Below, in pieces: positions 41,113 through 42,162 of a stretch of DNA of 42,162 nt. Source of the stretch: Chromera velia. Lineage: Eukaryota > Sar > Chromeraceae. Below the pieces are notes generated by a model that worked only from the letters and a program-made list of their open reading frames with translations, did no database searches and was not told the DNA's origin. The DNA is taken from contig JAHBMJ010002580.1 of assembly GCA_018398765.1 (NCBI GenBank), positions 49,569-91,730 of the forward strand, in the 5' to 3' direction. The first letter of the stretch is position 1, and every line of letters starts with the position of its first letter. Both the position numbers and the translations under genes were made by a program.

Positions 41113-41603
41113 GTACGCATACACGTACACATGCACGGAAGAGAACCGTGCACTGAGACAGAAAGAAGGAGTGCGAGAAAGATAGAGGGTAGGACAGAAA
41201 GATTTTGAAAGCCAAAAAACGTTATGACAACACTTTGGATGCCGCTGCAGAACCGACAGACACTGAATGAATTGCCTCATTTTATACATAGGCACACAAT
41301 TGCGTATGTGCTTTCTTTTCAAAGCGATGTAAGCATACCAATTGAATGTCTGTCTGACTAAGTGACAGGCTGACACAGACAGGCCGACTGACGGATTGCG
41401 TGACTGGCTGGCTGTATGGATGGCTGTTGGACTGTCTGACTGACTGACACATTGGTTTGAGGATTTTGTTGGCTGAAGTTGCCTCTGTCCCATCGATGTA
41501 CCCGTCAGGGGTCGTCCACCTGTCTGCAAAGATGCACTTGACCATCGGGAGAAGGCCGTCAGGGGACCTTGTCAGCTCCACCCCTGCGCATTTGTACTGC
41601 CAC
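40633..41603 (-). CDS. Unrecognised protein, last two exons (partial)
   Basis: The terminal exon is 41030-40633 (TGA), with a GCAG acceptor at 41034-41031. The exon before it is 41603-41449, with acceptor CCTGCAG and donor GTCAGT. The join is in frame (ATG-T|GC-CCC) and gives about 184 visible residues. The first exon reads WQYKCAGVELTRSPDG through FADRWTTPDGYIDGTEA. The last exon holds IFIPFDCGNVFPKG, MHPPSCNPGDLDDNGY, KEKCCSSP and TWFEQNKEYV. Several cysteines (C, CC) suggest disulphides or metal binding, possibly a secreted or luminal protein. No family is recognised. Upstream exons were not found before the window edge. Support is the splice consensus and non-repetitive composition. Confidence 0.5.
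41083..41112. repeat. (CA)n microsatellite in the intron of the partial gene
   Basis: A CA run inside intron 41448-41031. Confidence 0.9.
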
Positions 41604-41809
41604 CTGCAGGAAGGACTGAGGGGGGCGAATTTTGGAAAAGCGCCGAAGGAGGAAATATCATGGAGAGGACAAGACAGTCACACAGGCTATATTTTCATTC
41701 CCCTCCTCTTCTCTGGCCTATTTAGACAGATAGACAGACCTTATAGTTTCTTTCTTTTTCCTTTCATTCACTCATTCACAAAAATCCACATCCCTTTCCA
41801 GGTCTCGAG

Positions 41810-41927
41810 ACAGACAGAGAGACAGAGAGACAGACAGACAGGTAGGCACGCACGCAGACAGACAGACAGACAGGCAGGCAGGAAGACAGACAGGCAGGCA
41901 CGCAGACAGACAGACAGACAGGCAGGC

Positions 41928-42001
<74 letters not shown>
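41810..42001. repeat. (CAGA)n microsatellite
   Basis: CAGACAGA tetranucleotides with CAGG variants; a further short run begins at 42117. Confidence 0.95.
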
Positions 42002-42002
<1 letters not shown>

Positions 42003-42162
42003 AATGTGTTTGTTTCTTTGTCTTTTGCTGTCTTTTTCCCTTTCAGGCATGCAGAAAGACCAGAAAAGAAATCATACGAACAGTAAATAAAAAAACTGTC
42101 AACCAGACAGCGCAGCCTGACAGACAGACAGACAGACGGACAGGCCCACAGACACACAGACA

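Overview
This is nuclear DNA from an intron-rich eukaryote, most likely a photosynthetic alga with a red-lineage secondary plastid. The evidence is a nucleus-encoded fucoxanthin-chlorophyll type light-harvesting protein whose N-terminus reads as a signal peptide followed by a phenylalanine-led transit peptide, together with multi-exon genes whose introns are full of microsatellites. A chromerid such as Chromera is my best guess, but that is inference.

Layout. 1-1225: 3' end of a LINE-type retrotransposon cut by the window edge. 3518-4574 (minus): two-exon light-harvesting gene. 5770-6545: 38-bp minisatellite. 7396-14753: a nest of two LTR retroelements. An outer 2.3-kb minus-strand element (LTRs 7401-7627 and 14522-14748, target duplication ATAAG) carries an unrecognised reading frame. 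A 5,040-bp plus-strand chromodomain Ty3/gypsy element (LTRs 8596-8945 and 13281-13635, target duplication CCCAC) has landed inside that frame. 15436-18403 (plus): three-exon cationic amino acid transporter. 18808-19557: two foldback/MITE-like elements side by side. 21112-21699 (minus): small zinc-finger-like pseudogene. 23.06-27.4 kb: three diverged tandem non-coding units, one containing a 90-bp inversion. 28934-33623 (plus): complete seven-exon MCM5, the replicative helicase subunit. 34-40.3 kb: AT-rich repeat debris. 40633-41603 (minus): the last two exons of an unrecognised gene, followed by a CAGA-type microsatellite.

The three clear host genes (light harvesting, amino acid uptake, DNA replication) are unrelated in function and separately transcribed; nothing suggests an operon or cluster.

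The most interesting signal is in the nest. Both LTR pairs differ only by transitions: 33 transitions and no transversions by my hand count. The inner element's coding region carries 16 nonsense codons, 14 of them TAG or TAA, as expected from C-to-T change at CAG/CAA. A non-coding tandem duplication in the same window shows transversions and indels. This points to a transposon-directed deamination process (RIP-like mutation or multi-context methylation decay). The inner element has also lost its reverse transcriptase core.
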